Part shown: positions 6,327 to 7,175 of the stretch, piece after piece
Position numbering within the stretch: the first letter of the stretch is position 1
Layout of the letters: every line of letters starts with the position of its first letter
Source: Erysipelotrichaceae bacterium
GTDB taxonomy: Bacteria; Bacillota_I; Bacilli_A; Erysipelotrichales; Erysipelotrichaceae
Direction of reading: 5' to 3'
Assembly: GCA_017620435.1 (NCBI GenBank)
Contig: JAFZQL010000060.1
Span: 1 to 7,175, forward strand
DNA: 7,175 nt
Program-made: the position numbers and the translations under genes
Notes under the pieces: model-generated
The model's database searches: none
Told to the model about the DNA's origin: nothing
Seen by the model: only the letters and a program-made list of their open reading frames with translations

Positions 6327-7175
6327 TGAATGACTCTATGGTACTGATCATCATGGCGGGACTGTTTACTGTGTCCATCATTGTCATCCTGATCATCGTA
6401 CTGAACAATGCCAAGAAGACCAACGACCTGAACAACGAACTGACCAGGTCGGTTTTTGAAATACAGAAAAACATCAACCGTGATTTCACGGAATTCAACC
6501 GTTCCCTGAATACCGATTTCAGCAATTTCTCGGAACGTGTCAATTCCAACATCATCCAGTCGCACAAAACGACGAATGAAGTATTCAACAGCATTACCGA
6601 AAAGATCGCCAGGATCGATGAAGCACAGAAGAACATCAACGCTCTCTCGGAAGATGTCGTATCGCTGCAGAATATTCTGACTGACAAGAAGAGCAGGGGT
6701 ACTTTCGGGGAAATCGAGCTGTATTCACTGCTGGAAGCATCCTTTGGAAATAATACAGAACGCTACCAGAAGCAATACCGGCTTCCTGACGGGTCGATTG
6801 CAGATGCGGTTATATTCGGCGGAAATACCATGAAACTCATCTGTATTGACTCCAAATTCCCTCTGGAGAACTACAGGAGGATGAATGACGGTGATCTTTC
6901 CGCTTCTGACAGAGAAAAAGCGAAAAAACAGTTCAAGGAAGACATCAAGAAACATCTCAACGATATTGCGAATAAGTACATCAGTCCCGGCGTAACCGCT
7001 GATCTGGCATACATGTTTATTCCGGCGGAAGCCGTATTTTCCCAGATCTATACAGATTTCTATGATCTTGTAGAACTGTCGTATCAGCTGAAAGTATATA
7101 TCGTATCGCCGACGACGCTGATGGCCTATATTACAGCGATCCGTTCCATTTATCTGGGACAGCTTAAGGATGAAA
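6326..7175 (+). CDS. rmuC: RmuC family protein, N-terminal 283 residues (cut by window edge)
   Basis: RmuC proteins limit DNA rearrangements such as inversions at short inverted repeats in E. coli; they are membrane-anchored, coiled-coil proteins with a nuclease-like fold. The visible part shows a membrane helix at about 5-27, a long coiled coil at about 30-118 rich in Asn, Glu and Lys, and the start of the RmuC domain. In that domain are KKSRGTFGEIELYSLLE (121-137), DGSIADAVIF (155-164), ICIDSKFPLENY (172-183) with the D175-S-K177 element of a PD-(D/E)xK-like site together with D160, YMFIPAEAVF (229-238) and VSPTTLMAYI (260-269). All are characteristic of the family. The C-terminus lies past 7175. 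The ATG shares one base with the stop of the preceding small frame. Placement after mutS2 and uvrC fits a genome-maintenance role; the actual substrate is unknown. Confidence 0.93.
   Translation, partial: MNDSMVLIIMAGLFTVSIIVILIIVLNNAKKTNDLNNELTRSVFEIQKNINRDFTEFNRSLNTDFSNFSERVNSNIIQSHKTTNEVFNSITEKIARIDEAQKNINALSEDVVSLQNILTDKKSRGTFGEIELYSLLEASFGNNTERYQKQYRLPDGSIADAVIFGGNTMKLICIDSKFPLENYRRMNDGDLSASDREKAKKQFKEDIKKHLNDIANKYISPGVTADLAYMFIPAEAVFSQIYTDFYDLVELSYQLKVYIVSPTTLMAYITAIRSIYLGQLKDE

Noticed and set aside
6247..6687. 146-codon minus-strand frame opposite the rmuC start
   Set aside because: Overlaps the well-supported RmuC anchor and coiled coil; the Leu/Ser-rich translation is explained as antisense of that region.

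Overview
The window looks like a chromosomal housekeeping segment of a low-to-moderate GC Bacillota, probably of the Erysipelotrichales type. That assignment is an inference from gene content, protein style and base composition; no rRNA or marker phylogeny is available here. Gene density is very high, there is no stretch above 300 bases without a gene, and I see no mobile element, CRISPR array, tRNA or rRNA.

Layout: positions 1-1477 carry two genes on the minus strand. These are the 5' part of proS (prolyl-tRNA synthetase, running off the left edge) and, upstream of it in transcription order, rnhC (ribonuclease HIII), with 33 bases between them. Positions 1478-1530 form a 53-base divergent control region. 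Positions 1531-7175 carry one tightly packed plus-strand cluster: a CvpA-family membrane protein, mutS2, uvrC, an unannotated 54-codon membrane mini-gene, and rmuC (running off the right edge).

The divergent region holds two overlapping sigma-A-like promoters facing opposite ways, each with a 17-base spacer. In both, the expected transcription start falls on the A of the ATG of the first gene, and neither ATG has a Shine-Dalgarno sequence. Both transcripts are therefore predicted to be leaderless. The downstream plus-strand genes are chained by stop/start overlaps: TGATG, TAATG, a 20-base overlap, then TAATG. mutS2 and uvrC have GGAG ribosome sites at the same distance from their starts.

Functionally this is a genome and translation maintenance cluster: RNA:DNA hybrid removal (RnhC), MutS2 (anti-recombination and collided-ribosome processing in characterised relatives), nucleotide excision repair (UvrC) and an RmuC-family membrane-anchored nuclease-like protein. 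The rnhC/cvpA/mutS2 neighbourhood resembles the Bacillus subtilis rnhC-zapA-cvpA(yshB)-polX-mutS2 arrangement, but zapA and polX are absent here. The items most worth a second look are the paired leaderless promoters, the 54-aa membrane peptide gene between uvrC and rmuC, and the altered Smr motif of MutS2.
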